From positions 9,045,001 to 9,109,000 of the forward strand of contig NZ_CP107783.1 in NCBI RefSeq assembly GCF_036345255.1: a stretch of 64,000 bases of DNA. The letters run 5' to 3'. The translations under genes were made by a program, and so were the position numbers. Position 1 is the stretch's first letter; each line of letters opens with the position of its first letter. Shown one piece after another: positions 16,603 to 25,544 of the stretch. Origin of the DNA: Streptomyces sp. NBC_00569 (GTDB lineage Bacteria > Actinomycetota > Actinomycetes > Streptomycetales > Streptomycetaceae). Under the pieces are notes generated by a model. That model was not told the origin of the DNA and made no database searches. It worked only from the letters and a program-made list of their open reading frames with translations.

Positions 16603-16926
16603 TCACCGCCGCAGCGACGACGACGTGCCGTCCGATGGCCTCCGAGGTCCGGCACGGGCGCTCGATGCCGAGGGGTTGGGGTGCGGGCGGCCCACCCGCG
16701 AAGAAGGTGACTTCGGGGCGTGCGGTGAGGGCGGGGGTCTCCCGTACGGGCGAGGCTGTGACCGTGGCGGCGCGGGCTGTGAGCTGAGGCGGGAGGGCCC
16801 GGGTGAGGGCAGGCGACATGGACGCGCCCTGGAAAGGCCGGTGGTGTGTGCACCGGCCCTCTCCGCATGCGGGAAGGGTGCTGCCCGTTCGGGTCTCGGC
16901 AGCCATGTCGGGTCCGGGGCCGCCCG
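16590..16926. other. Convergent intergenic region with terminators
   Basis: About 337 bp between convergent genes. Besides the terminator at 16574-16602 there is a second hairpin (GGCCGGTG/CACCGGCC, 16836-16858) placed to stop transcription from the MaoC gene. Open frames here are only Ala/Arg/Gly-rich and look non-coding. Confidence 0.5.
16836..16858 (-). terminator. Terminator of the MFS-MaoC operon
   Basis: An 8-bp perfect stem GGCCGGTG/CACCGGCC with a 7-base loop, about 70 bp past the MaoC stop on the minus strand. Confidence 0.55.
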
Positions 16927-17424
16927 TCACCTCGTCCGGAGCCGCAGGAAGTTCATCGCGGACAGTGTGAGCACGGTTTCGCCGTGCTGGTTGAACACCT
17001 CGATGTCGGTGTGCACGATCCCGCGGTCCGGCTTGGACTGCGAGGGACGTGCGGAGACCACCGTCGTACGGATCGACAGGCTGTCACCGGGCCGCACGGG
17101 GCGGGTCCAGCGCAACTCGTCGACGCCGGGCGAGGCGAGGCTCGCGACCTTGCTCACATAGTGGTCGGCGTACATGCGCATCATCAGGGAGGCGGTGTGC
17201 CAGCCGCTCGCGATCAGACCTTTGAAGGGGCCCTGCTCCGCGGCCGCGGGATCCGTGTGGATGTCCTGCGGATCGAACTCGCCCGCGAACCGGAGGATCT
17301 CCTCCTCGGTCACCGTGACGCTCCCGAACACATAGCTGGACCCGGGAACGTAGTCCTCGAAGTAGCGTTCGTCGATAGGGGTGTTGAAGTCCGTGCCGAT
17401 CGCTGTAGTGGTCATCGAAAGCAC
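16927..17424 (-). CDS. MaoC-like (hotdog-fold) dehydratase
   Basis: A 165-residue single hotdog domain of the MaoC/(R)-hydratase type. It has the hydratase signature FAGEFDPQDIHTDPAAA (Asp/His catalytic pair) and GLIASGWHTASLMMR. Relatives hydrate enoyl-CoA or enoyl-ACP; the physiological substrate is not clear. GTG 17424 sits 9 bases after GGGAGG and is preferred; the ATG at 17415 is the alternative. It starts 18 bp after the MFS gene, so the two form an operon. Confidence 0.88.
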   Translation of the reverse strand: MLSMTTTAIGTDFNTPIDERYFEDYVPGSSYVFGSVTVTEEEILRFAGEFDPQDIHTDPAAAEQGPFKGLIASGWHTASLMMRMYADHYVSKVASLASPGVDELRWTRPVRPGDSLSIRTTVVSARPSQSKPDRGIVHTDIEVFNQHGETVLTLSAMNFLRLRTR

Positions 17425-17442
17425 GGTAGCCGACCTCCCGGG

Positions 17443-18891
17443 TCAGGCGGGGGAGCGCGGGGCGGCTACGCGGCGCAGGCCCCGGTCGAACACCGTCAGG
17501 AGCAGGAAGAGCGCGCCGGCGCCGAGCATGAACCATGCGAGCTGGTGCATCCCGCCGGTGTCGGCGTGCTGCCCGAACGCGGTCGCGGAGGCGGCGGAGG
17601 CGACCATCGAGCCGAGGTAGACGAACGTGCGGAGCAGCCCGGACGAGGTGCCGATGCGCTCCGGGTCGGCCTGGTAGTACACCGAGTTCTGCAGGGCGAG
17701 GCTGTTGAGTCCCTGCGGCACGCCGAAGATCAGGGCGACGGCGAGGAGCAGCCAGATCGGGCTCGTGCCGCCGAGCCTCAACAGCAAGGTGCAGGCGGCG
17801 AGTTGGAAAACGGCTCCGATGAGCAGCTTGACGCGGATGGCCTGGTGGCGGCCGGTGAGGGTGGAGACGGCGATGCCGGTGAGGAAGATCGGCAGTTGGA
17901 CGAGGCCGGCCTGGGAGGGCGAGAGCCCACGGCCCTCCTCGGCCCACTGCGTGAAGCCGTAGAGGAAGGCGTACGAGACCACGTAGGCGACCAGGGCCCG
18001 GGCGTAGGTGGCGAGCAGCGGGGTGTTGCCGGCGAGCACTCTGAGGTCGATGAACGGTACGGGGGTGCGCAGTTCGCGTACCGCGAAGGCCACGGCCGCC
18101 GCGGCGGCGACGGCGAGCAGGTACCACGTGTCGGCGTGCAGGTTCATCAGGAACAGCAGGAGCGAGAACAGCAGCGCGGCGAACAGCGTCATTCCCGGGA
18201 GGTCGAGTTCGGACGCGATGCTCCTGCCGCCGGTGCGGCGCGGGCGGGCCTGCACCGGCAGCCGGCGTGCGCCGAGGATCAGGGCGGCGGCCGCGAGGGG
18301 GATGTTGAGGGCGGACGTGGCGCGCCAGCCGCCCACGTCGATGAGGAGCCCGCCGAGGGAGGGCCCGATGACGGCGATCGTCTGGCCGGACACCGCGAGG
18401 GTGGTGAGGATGGCGCCGGGGCTGTCGCGACCGGTCCGTTCCGCCTCGCTGCGCAGCAGGGACATCGAGGCGGGGTAACCGGCGCAGGTGCCGAAGCCGA
18501 GCAGTACGCGTGCGGCGATCAGGAAGCCCAGGTTGGGGGCCAGCGTGCCGGCGACGCCCGCGATGCCGACCAGGGACGCGCTGACCAGGAAGAGGCGGCG
18601 CGGTCCGAAGAGGTCGATGAGCCGTCCGACGACGGGCTGCCCGAGAGCGGTGGCCAGGTAGAGCGCCGAGACGAGCCACGCGGTCTGCGAGGGAGGGGCG
18701 CCGAACGCCACCCCGATGGGGACGAGGGCGACGGCGATGATCGTGGAGTTGATCGGGTTCAGGACCGAACCGATGACCATCGGCGGGATCAGCCTGCGGT
18801 CGAACTGAAGTGCGGGGGCGTCGTGCTCGCCGGGTTCGGACTCTGTCGCCGGTCCGTCGGCCGCCCGAGCGGGTATGTCGGGGTTGCTCAT
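17443..18891 (-). CDS. MFS transporter (DHA2-like drug/proton antiporter)
   Basis: A 482-residue membrane protein with a cytoplasmic N-terminus and about 14 hydrophobic segments. It shows the MFS motif A-type loop (GRLIDLFGPRRLFL) and motif C-like ILTTLAVSGQTIAVIGPSLGG. Family members expel drugs and other small molecules. It leads a two-gene operon with the MaoC gene. Three direct repeats of a CAGTTTTGC-like element lie 70-110 bp upstream, probably an operator. Confidence 0.88.
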   Translation of the reverse strand: MSNPDIPARAADGPATESEPGEHDAPALQFDRRLIPPMVIGSVLNPINSTIIAVALVPIGVAFGAPPSQTAWLVSALYLATALGQPVVGRLIDLFGPRRLFLVSASLVGIAGVAGTLAPNLGFLIAARVLLGFGTCAGYPASMSLLRSEAERTGRDSPGAILTTLAVSGQTIAVIGPSLGGLLIDVGGWRATSALNIPLAAAALILGARRLPVQARPRRTGGRSIASELDLPGMTLFAALLFSLLLFLMNLHADTWYLLAVAAAAAVAFAVRELRTPVPFIDLRVLAGNTPLLATYARALVAYVVSYAFLYGFTQWAEEGRGLSPSQAGLVQLPIFLTGIAVSTLTGRHQAIRVKLLIGAVFQLAACTLLLRLGGTSPIWLLLAVALIFGVPQGLNSLALQNSVYYQADPERIGTSSGLLRTFVYLGSMVASAASATAFGQHADTGGMHQLAWFMLGAGALFLLLTVFDRGLRRVAAPRSPA

Positions 18892-18963
18892 GGGCGGGTC
18901 AGCCCCTGGCGGGTGTGCGGCGGGGTCTCGGCGTGCTTGCTCATGTCCCCACCGTAGATTCGA

Positions 18964-19000
18964 CAGTTTTGCCTGTCCAGTTTGAGCTGAGCAGTTTTGC
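18964..19000. promoter_or_regulatory. Triple direct repeat upstream of the MFS-MaoC operon
   Basis: CAGTTTTGC (18964-18972), CAGTTTGAG (18979-18987) and CAGTTTTGC (18992-19000) are spaced about 13-15 bp apart, in a locally AT-richer stretch. The arrangement suggests an activator or repressor binding in tandem on one face of the helix. No regulator gene is adjacent. Confidence 0.5.
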
Positions 19001-19180
19001 TTCCCTTTTGTGTGGTGGGTGTCGGCCCGTGCTCTCCGGGTGGGTGGTGAACGCCTGGGTGGCGCACCGCGCCGGGGGAGTGATGTGCCCGGTGCGTGCG
19101 TTATCCGCGCAGGTCACAGGGGGTGCGGAGGGCGCCGGTGAGCCGTCCGTGCGACAGAGCGGCGACGTCGCCCGGGTACG

Positions 19181-19621
19181 CCACTGCTGGTGCGCGAACG
19201 CAAGGTCACGGAGCTGGTGCCGCGTGACTGCGCGCCACCCCTGGGCATGGGTGACCTGCCCGTCCCCCCGCCCCGAAGCGACCACCTCACCTTCACGGCA
19301 GGTGACTTCCTCGTCCTGTACACCGACGGAGTCATCGAGGCCCGCTCGTCCACCGGCGCCTTCTATCCGCTCGCCGAACGGGTCGCGTCCTTCCCGTCCC
19401 TTCCCGGCGGCGGCCCCGACTCCCTGCTGCGCCACATTCACCGCGATCTGTTCTCCCACACCGGCGGGCAGCTCGACGACGACATCGCGCTCCTCGTCAT
19501 CGAACGCGTACCCACCCGCCATCTGCCCCGCCCGCTCCTCGACGGCCACCCGATGACGGATCAGGTCCACGCACACCCCGACGGAGCACCACCGTCGACG
19601 GCTCACGAACGGGGTGTCTGA
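19181..19621 (+). pseudogene. Remnant of a SpoIIE-type PP2C phosphatase
   Basis: About 145 codons encode only the C-terminal part of a PP2C phosphatase: PLLV-type strand, DFLVLYTDGVIEARS (metal-binding Asp) and LDDDIALLVIERV (second Asp). The N-terminal half, including the first metal site and any sensor domain, is missing and the sequence upstream of about 19180 is unrelated. In frame it runs cleanly to a stop, so the truncation is a 5' deletion rather than decay throughout. A complete relative is present at 27311-29395. Confidence 0.75.
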
Positions 19622-19711
19622 ACGGTCCGGGGGCGGCCACGACCAACGCCGGCTTCGTGCTTCCGGCCTGGCCCTGGACCTGGCCCAGACCGCCGGTGAT
19701 CCGGCGGGCCA

Positions 19712-20956
19712 TCAGGTGGCCGGGCAGGAGTCCGCGGCGCGTGCGGAGGTGTCGGGCCGGGCGTGGGGCAGTCGGCGTACGGCTTTGGAGGCCAGGGGTA
19801 TCAGCGTGGCCGCGGCGGAGACGACGCCGGCGACCGCGGTCACCCGGAACGCGCCGAACGCCTCGGCCAGCGGTCCCACGCAGAGCTGCCCGACCGGAAT
19901 CGCGACGTACGACAGCAGGTCGTCGTACGACGAGACGCGCGACAGCACATGTGCGGGGACGTGCTCCTGGAGCGAGGTGTCCCACGCGACCGCGGTGACG
20001 GAGGAACCGAGCCCCGCGACGAACGCCGCCGTGATCAGCCACGGGGCCTGCACCCGCGCCCCCAGCGCGATCAGGGGCAGCGCGCCCAGCACCCCGGCCA
20101 GCTGCCCGAACCGCAGCAGGTGCCGCACCGTCAGCCGGTACATCAGCACACTCGACGCCAGCATGCCGACACCGCGCACACTCAGGACGAAACCCCAGGT
20201 CGTCTCCCCGCTGAGCCGCCGGGTGAGCTGGGGGCCGAGGATCTGCCACGTACCGGTCTGGACGAGGTTCAGCAGGCAGAAGGACAGGGTGCCGACCCAC
20301 ACCCACCGGATCGCACGGAACGCGGTCCAACCCTCGCGGATGTCGGCCGACACCGTGCTTCGCGGTGATGCCTCCGAAGCGCCCGCGAGGGGGAGCCGTG
20401 CGAGGAATCCGGCCGCGACGAGATACGTGAGCGCGTCGAACGCGATGGCGGGCCCGCTCCCGACCGCCACGACCAGCACGCCCGACAGGCTCGGGCCGAG
20501 GATCTTCGAGGCGTTGCGGGCCGAACCGAGCAGTGAATTCGCCTGCTGCAGAAGGGACTTGGCGACGAGCTGAGGGACGACGCCACGCAGCGCAGGGGTC
20601 GTGAAGGCGGCGAGCGCGCCGTTGAGGAACTCGATGGTGGCCACCAGCGGCAGCGAGTAGTGCCCGGTCAGCAGGAGCGCGGCGACGGCGCCCTGCGTGA
20701 ACGCGGCCCCCAGATGGGCGGTCACCAGGACGGTCCGGCGCGGGAACCGGTCGGCGACGGCGCCGCCCACGAGCAGGAACGCCAGCAGCGGCAGCATGTG
20801 GGCGGCGAGCACGACGCCGAGGTCCTGACCGCTGCCTGAGGCGTCGAGAACGGCGAAGGCAAGCGCCAGCGGAGCCATCGAGCTGCCGAGCAGGGACACC
20901 AGACGTCCGGCGAAGAACGAGCGGAACGGGGCCTGTCGCAGGAGTGAGGAATGCAC
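19712..20956 (-). CDS. MFS transporter (EntS/MFS_3-like)
   Basis: A 414-residue membrane protein with about 12 hydrophobic segments. It shows FRSFFAGRLVSLLGSSMAPLALAFAV at the N-terminus and VGGAVADRFPRRTVLV as the loop motif. This branch contains enterobactin-type exporters and macrolide-like efflux proteins. It is divergent from a winged-helix regulator 58 bp away, which most likely controls it. Confidence 0.88.
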   Translation of the reverse strand: MHSSLLRQAPFRSFFAGRLVSLLGSSMAPLALAFAVLDASGSGQDLGVVLAAHMLPLLAFLLVGGAVADRFPRRTVLVTAHLGAAFTQGAVAALLLTGHYSLPLVATIEFLNGALAAFTTPALRGVVPQLVAKSLLQQANSLLGSARNASKILGPSLSGVLVVAVGSGPAIAFDALTYLVAAGFLARLPLAGASEASPRSTVSADIREGWTAFRAIRWVWVGTLSFCLLNLVQTGTWQILGPQLTRRLSGETTWGFVLSVRGVGMLASSVLMYRLTVRHLLRFGQLAGVLGALPLIALGARVQAPWLITAAFVAGLGSSVTAVAWDTSLQEHVPAHVLSRVSSYDDLLSYVAIPVGQLCVGPLAEAFGAFRVTAVAGVVSAAATLIPLASKAVRRLPHARPDTSARAADSCPAT

Positions 20957-21014
20957 CGGCCCGAGTGTGGGGAGGCGTGGGCGCGCACGCTAACGTTTCG
21001 GCGGGAGGCGAAAG

Positions 21015-22004
21015 ATGGTGCTGCTGCGGTTGAGTCCGATGGCCCTGTCACAGTCCCGGTTCGCGCTGTCGCCGAGCGCCGAGACGCTGGGGTCGATGAG
21101 CGTCCTCATGAAACCCTGCTCGGACCCGTGGCTCACCCCCTGGTACACCCACCATCACGACGCCTTCCACGCCGCGCTCGACGCGGACCCGTTCGCCAGA
21201 GGCCTCGTCGAGCTGATCTGCTCGACCAAGTACCTCCCCGGGTACGTGAGCCGCCCGCCGTCCGGCGGCATGCGCACCACGCTCGCCGACGAACTCAAGG
21301 CCGTCGCCGCGGCCCGTGACGACGCCATACGCGCGGACCTCGACGCGGCGGTGGCCCGCAGCTGGAAGCGGCACGATCTGGAGTGGCTGACCGGGCACGG
21401 GTGGGGACCCCGGACCGCCGAACTCTTCCGGCAGGTGTGGACGGCGCATGTGTCGCCGGACTGGCCGCGCCGCCGGGCCCTGCTGGAGCGGGACGTCACC
21501 TACCGGGCGGGGCTGCTCGCCGCGTACGGCTGGCCCAGAGCCCTTCAGCACATGAACCGGCGCAGTGCCTGGGTCGGCGCCGACGCGATCCGCTTCAGTG
21601 ACCAGCCAGGTCCTGACCGCGTCGTCGGAGAGGGCGGCATGCTGTTCGTGCCCGTCTGCGTGACCAGCGGCACCTGGCTGGCCGAGGCGCCTCCCGACCG
21701 GTACGCCCTGGTGTACCCGGCCCGCGGTACGGCCGAGCGGACCGGGCGGGCGCGAGCGCCGCAGGCTCTCGACCGGCTGATCGGCAGCGGCCGCGCCGCC
21801 CTCCTCCACGAACTCGCACGCCCGGCCACCAGCAGCGAACTCGCCGCGCACCTGGGCCAGTCGCTGGGCACCGTCGGCGGCCACCTGGCCGTCCTGCGCG
21901 ATGCGGACATGGTCGTCGGTACGAGAGTGGGGCGACGCGTGGTCTACCGGCGCACGGAGGCGGGCGACCGCCTCGCCGGCCGTGCGTCGTCTGCGGATGA
22001 CTGA
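21015..22004 (+). CDS. Winged-helix (ArsR-like) regulator, DUF5937-type
   Basis: A 329-residue protein. A large N-terminal region of unknown fold (about 1-240) is followed by a C-terminal ArsR-like winged helix (LLHELARPATSSELAAHLGQSLGTVGGHLAVLRDADMV; residues about 255-300). Proteins of this layout are common next to MFS exporters in actinobacteria. The divergent MFS gene shares its short promoter region, so it is the probable target. Confidence 0.8.
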   Translation: MVLLRLSPMALSQSRFALSPSAETLGSMSVLMKPCSDPWLTPWYTHHHDAFHAALDADPFARGLVELICSTKYLPGYVSRPPSGGMRTTLADELKAVAAARDDAIRADLDAAVARSWKRHDLEWLTGHGWGPRTAELFRQVWTAHVSPDWPRRRALLERDVTYRAGLLAAYGWPRALQHMNRRSAWVGADAIRFSDQPGPDRVVGEGGMLFVPVCVTSGTWLAEAPPDRYALVYPARGTAERTGRARAPQALDRLIGSGRAALLHELARPATSSELAAHLGQSLGTVGGHLAVLRDADMVVGTRVGRRVVYRRTEAGDRLAGRASSADD

Positions 22005-22143
22005 CCACGGGCCGACGAGCGCATCGTCGAAGACGAAGCAGTCGACGAAGCACCGGCGCACGGTGTGACGGCGCGGTGGCGGGTGAACCACGGCGACCGG
22101 CGCGTCTCGGCCGCCTGCGCCGACCGCAGGGCAGAGTGGACAT

Positions 22144-23034
22144 GTGGACGCAGATGATGTCGCCGAGGATCTCTACCGCCTGCCGCCCGTCCAGTTCACG
22201 GCCGCCCGCAACGCGCAGGTCGTCGAGGCGAAACGCGCCGGTGACGCGGCCGCCGCACGCCGGATCGCCGCCTTCCACAAGCCGACTCTCGCCGCCTGGG
22301 TGTCGAACCTGCTGGCGCGGCAGAAGGAGGAGGCGGGGCAGCTCCTCGAGCTCGCGGAGGCGCTGCGGGAAGCGCACCGTACCCTCGACCCGGGGCAGTT
22401 CCGGACCCTCAGTCACCAGCAGCACGCAGTGATCGCGGGCCTCGCGCGACAGGCGGGTGGCCTCGCCCGGCAGGCCGGCCAGCCGGTGAGCCCGAGCGTT
22501 CTGCACGAGGTCGAACAGATCCTCCGGGCGGTGCTGGCCGACCCGGAGGTCGCCGAGCGGTGGGCCACCGGCAGGCTCACGAAGGTCCCCGCCGTGTCCA
22601 CGGACTTCCCCGGTACGTCGCCGTTGGCGCAGGTGTCGAAGAAGGACGCAGAGCCCGAGGAGCCCACCCCGGCTCCCGCAAGGGAGAAGGCCCCCGATGC
22701 CGCCGAGGAAAAGCGCCGCGCCCGTCTCAAGGACGCGATGAAGGCGACCACCGAGGCCGCGGCCGAGGCGAGCCGCCGCGACGACGACGTCCGCCGGGCC
22801 GAGGAGGAGCACGAGCAGGCCACCGCCCGCCGTTCCGCGGCGGACGAACGCGTCGCACTCCTGACGGATCGGCTCGGCGAGGCCGAGGAGGAGCGGCGCA
22901 CCGCTGCCGAGGCGGCGGACGAGGCGGCCGTACGGGTCCGGGACGCCGCGCGCGAACAGAAGGCCGCCCGGCGGAAGGCGGCGAGTGCGTCCCGGGCCGT
23001 CGAGCGGCTCTCCGGAGGCGGTTCCGCCCGCTGA
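22144..23034 (+). CDS. Hypothetical protein with C-terminal coiled coil
   Basis: A 296-residue soluble protein. The first about 170 residues are helical (FHKPTLAAWVSNLLARQKEE is distinctive). A Pro/Ala/Glu linker follows and then about 100 residues of Ala/Glu/Arg-rich heptad sequence, almost certainly a coiled coil. It belongs to a widespread but uncharacterised actinobacterial family as far as I can tell; no enzymatic motif is visible. The start is GTG 22144. It reads toward the P450 gene 118 bp on. Confidence 0.7.
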   Translation: MDADDVAEDLYRLPPVQFTAARNAQVVEAKRAGDAAAARRIAAFHKPTLAAWVSNLLARQKEEAGQLLELAEALREAHRTLDPGQFRTLSHQQHAVIAGLARQAGGLARQAGQPVSPSVLHEVEQILRAVLADPEVAERWATGRLTKVPAVSTDFPGTSPLAQVSKKDAEPEEPTPAPAREKAPDAAEEKRRARLKDAMKATTEAAAEASRRDDDVRRAEEEHEQATARRSAADERVALLTDRLGEAEEERRTAAEAADEAAVRVRDAAREQKAARRKAASASRAVERLSGGGSAR

Positions 23035-23152
23035 GCGAGGCTCACCCTCGCATCACGAACTGGTCACGCCACCCACTCGTACCCATGTTCTCTTGGATGC
23101 TGACGACCGAGATCACGTCAGGGGACACGTGCTCGCGAAACGGAGTGAGGAC

Positions 23153-24385
23153 ATGACCGATCCGGCCGCCGCACCGATGGAACTGACCCATGCCCAGATC
23201 GACGAGGCGTCGCACGGCCACGGCGTACCGCTGGTGCGGGTGACGCTCCCGGGGACCACGACCCCTGTGTGGCTGGCCACGCGCTACGACGTGGTGAAGG
23301 CGGCGCTCGGCGACACCCGTTTCGTGCGGGACCTGGTGAGGGTTCCTGGTGCGCGGGGCGCAGGTGTGGGCGCGGAACTGCTCGACGACGCGGGGCTGCC
23401 GCCGGCGTACCGGCAGTACCTGGAGATCCTCGTGATGGTCGACGGGCCCGAGCACACCCGCCTGCGCACGCACGTGATGCGGGCCTTCGCCCCGCGCCGG
23501 ATCGCCGCGCTGCGTCCGCGCATCGAGCGCATCGTCCAGGACGTGACCGGTGAACTCGCCGCGAAGGGCGACCAGTTCGACCTCCTGAGCGCCTTCGCCT
23601 ACCCGGTCATGACGGACGTCATCTGCGAGATCATCGGCGTCGACGCGGCCGACCGGCCGAAGGTGAGCGGCTGGATCAGGGACTACGAGTCCGGTGAGCC
23701 GGACCGCTTTCTGCCCGGCATCGACCACCTCGCCGAGTACATCGGCGAACTGCTCGACCTCCGTGGCCCGGCGCCCAGGGAGGACCTGGTCTCCGATCTG
23801 CTGCGCTCCAGCGCGGCGGCGGCCGAGGGGCAGCGCCTCACACGCCAGGAGATGACCGCGCTCGTCTTCCTGCTGATCAACACGGGGATCGCACCGCCCG
23901 CCTTCTTCATCACCGACGCGGTCCTCACCCTCCTCGACCACCCCCAGGAGGCGGCCCGGCTGCGGGCGGAACGCGACCTACTGCCGCGCGCCGTACAGGA
24001 GTTGCTCCGTCACGTGTCCGCGGTGCGGGTCGGCGCCACCCTGTACGCCACCGAGGACGTGCAGCTCGGCGGCGTCCTGGTACGCCAGGGGGAGGGCGTG
24101 ACGAGCGGTCTGCTCGCCGCCAACCGCGACCCGGGAACCTTCGACGACGCCACGCGGCTCGACCTCGCACGGGAGGCGGCGCGCGGGGCCGGGCACATCG
24201 CGTACGGGCACGGCGCGCACCGCTGCATCGGCGCCGCGCTCGCCAACCTCCAGACCGAGGTGATCCTCGACGAGCTGTTCCTGCGGCGCGACAGCCTCGA
24301 GCTGGCCGTCGACCGGGACGCCGTCGAGCGCGTCGGGTTCGCGGGCGACGGCACCTACCCGATCGCGCTGCCGGTCCGCATCTGA
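23153..24385 (+). CDS. Cytochrome P450 with atypical I-helix
   Basis: A 410-residue class I bacterial P450. The ExxR motif is ELLR (about 282-285) and the heme loop is AYGHGAHRCIG with the Cys ligand at about 357; the usual leading Phe of FxxGxHxCxG is Tyr. In the I-helix, where most P450s have (A/G)Gx(D/E)T for oxygen activation, the sequence reads LINTGIAPPAFF, lacking both the acidic residue and the Thr. That pattern occurs in P450s that do substrate-assisted or non-hydroxylation chemistry. No ferredoxin gene is adjacent. The start ATG 23153 has GGAG 7 bases upstream. Confidence 0.9.
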   Translation: MTDPAAAPMELTHAQIDEASHGHGVPLVRVTLPGTTTPVWLATRYDVVKAALGDTRFVRDLVRVPGARGAGVGAELLDDAGLPPAYRQYLEILVMVDGPEHTRLRTHVMRAFAPRRIAALRPRIERIVQDVTGELAAKGDQFDLLSAFAYPVMTDVICEIIGVDAADRPKVSGWIRDYESGEPDRFLPGIDHLAEYIGELLDLRGPAPREDLVSDLLRSSAAAAEGQRLTRQEMTALVFLLINTGIAPPAFFITDAVLTLLDHPQEAARLRAERDLLPRAVQELLRHVSAVRVGATLYATEDVQLGGVLVRQGEGVTSGLLAANRDPGTFDDATRLDLAREAARGAGHIAYGHGAHRCIGAALANLQTEVILDELFLRRDSLELAVDRDAVERVGFAGDGTYPIALPVRI

Positions 24386-24403
24386 GTCACGCATCTGAGT
24401 CAC
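24378..24403. repeat. Perfect tandem 13-bp duplication at the P450 stop codon
   Basis: GCATCTGAGTCAC occurs twice in direct succession; the TGA stop lies in the first copy. It looks like a recent slippage event. Confidence 0.85.
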
Positions 24404-24431
24404 GGGCGGACGCGCATGAGGCGGGGCCCGG

Positions 24432-25544
24432 TCACAGTACGGCGATGCCCAGCGGCCGATGGCCTGCGGGCAGCCGATGGGTGTCCCCGCTCCTCAGGTC
24501 CACGACGGTGATCCCGTCCCAGAACCCGTCCCGGGTGAAGCCCCCGGTGACATAGGCGGTGCGGCCGTCGCGCGACGCGGCGACGTCCTCGTGCGGGCCG
24601 TCGAGGGGGACGACGCGCTCCTTCCCGTCGGCGGTACGGATCGTCAGCGAGGCGTCGTCGTCCCCGGCGCCGATCGGTCCCGTGCCGACGGCGAGCAGGG
24701 TCCCGTCGGGGGTGAGCCGGGCGCCGTGCTGGTGCGTGTCGGCGGTCATCGGCTCGACGGCGACCTTGCCGGTGCGCGGGTCGAGCACGGCCAGCTTCTC
24801 GCCCTCGAAGGGCAGCAGGAGCTTCCCGTCGTCGCGCACGGCGGCGTAGTGCGGCTTCAGCCACGAGCCGAGTCCGCCCTCCGTGCCGTACGGCGCGACC
24901 TCGAAACGGCGCGCGGTGAGCGTGTCGGCGCGTACGGCGGTCACGTCGAACGAGTCGTGGCCGGTGGCGTACACCTCGCCGCCGTCCCGCGAGACGTCGA
25001 CATCGAAGGGGCGACGGCCGACCGGGACAGTGTCCGTGACCTTTCGAGTCGCTGTGTCGACGACCTCCAACACCCCTTTCTCGTCCGGGACGTTGACACC
25101 CACGTAGACATGCTTTCCGTCGGGCGCGAGGGCGATGCCCATGCCGCCGCCGCGGTACTCGCCCGTCGTGGCGGGGCCGGTTTCCGTCGCGTACGGGATG
25201 CGGCCGACGTTCTCGCGCGTCTCGGTGTCGACGACGGCCACCCCTTCGGCCGTCGCCACCCAGGCCCGGCCGTCCTCGCCGACGACGAGCCCGTACGGTG
25301 CCGTGCCCACCTTCACCGAGTCGAGTGGGCCGCGCCGCGGGTCCACGAACGTGACCGTGTCGCTGCCGAAGTCGGCCACCAGCAGGGTGCCTTGAGCGGT
25401 CCGCGCGGGTGCCGGCGCCGAGGGCGTGACGGTGGCGGCCGGAGGCGGGGCCGCGGTGGAGTCGGCGGTGCCGGTCGCCGTGCACCCCGCCGCGAGGACG
25501 ACGACGGCCATCGCCCCGAGCACACCGCGCGCACGGGCCGTCAT
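24432..25544 (-). CDS. YncE-like beta-propeller lipoprotein
   Basis: A 370-residue lipoprotein. Its signal peptide ends in a lipobox (VVLAAGC, Cys about residue 21), followed by a Pro/Ala-rich linker and a seven-bladed-type propeller. The propeller shows repeated strands such as LLVADFGSDTVTFVDP, GIALAPDGKHVYVGVN and VDVSRDGGEVYATG. YncE-like proteins are outside-facing propellers with binding or scaffold roles. Its ATG overlaps the TGA of the upstream ankyrin gene (ATGA), indicating translational coupling. Confidence 0.88.
   Translation of the reverse strand: MTARARGVLGAMAVVVLAAGCTATGTADSTAAPPPAATVTPSAPAPARTAQGTLLVADFGSDTVTFVDPRRGPLDSVKVGTAPYGLVVGEDGRAWVATAEGVAVVDTETRENVGRIPYATETGPATTGEYRGGGMGIALAPDGKHVYVGVNVPDEKGVLEVVDTATRKVTDTVPVGRRPFDVDVSRDGGEVYATGHDSFDVTAVRADTLTARRFEVAPYGTEGGLGSWLKPHYAAVRDDGKLLLPFEGEKLAVLDPRTGKVAVEPMTADTHQHGARLTPDGTLLAVGTGPIGAGDDDASLTIRTADGKERVVPLDGPHEDVAASRDGRTAYVTGGFTRDGFWDGITVVDLRSGDTHRLPAGHRPLGIAVL

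Noticed and set aside
16274..16930. A 218-codon minus-strand frame next to MaoC
   Set aside because: It overlaps the VOC gene and is Ala/Arg/Thr/Pro-rich with no recognisable domain.
24378..24403. The 13-bp tandem repeat as an attachment site or IS scar
   Set aside because: It is a simple direct duplication without a mobile element next to it; slippage is the simpler explanation.
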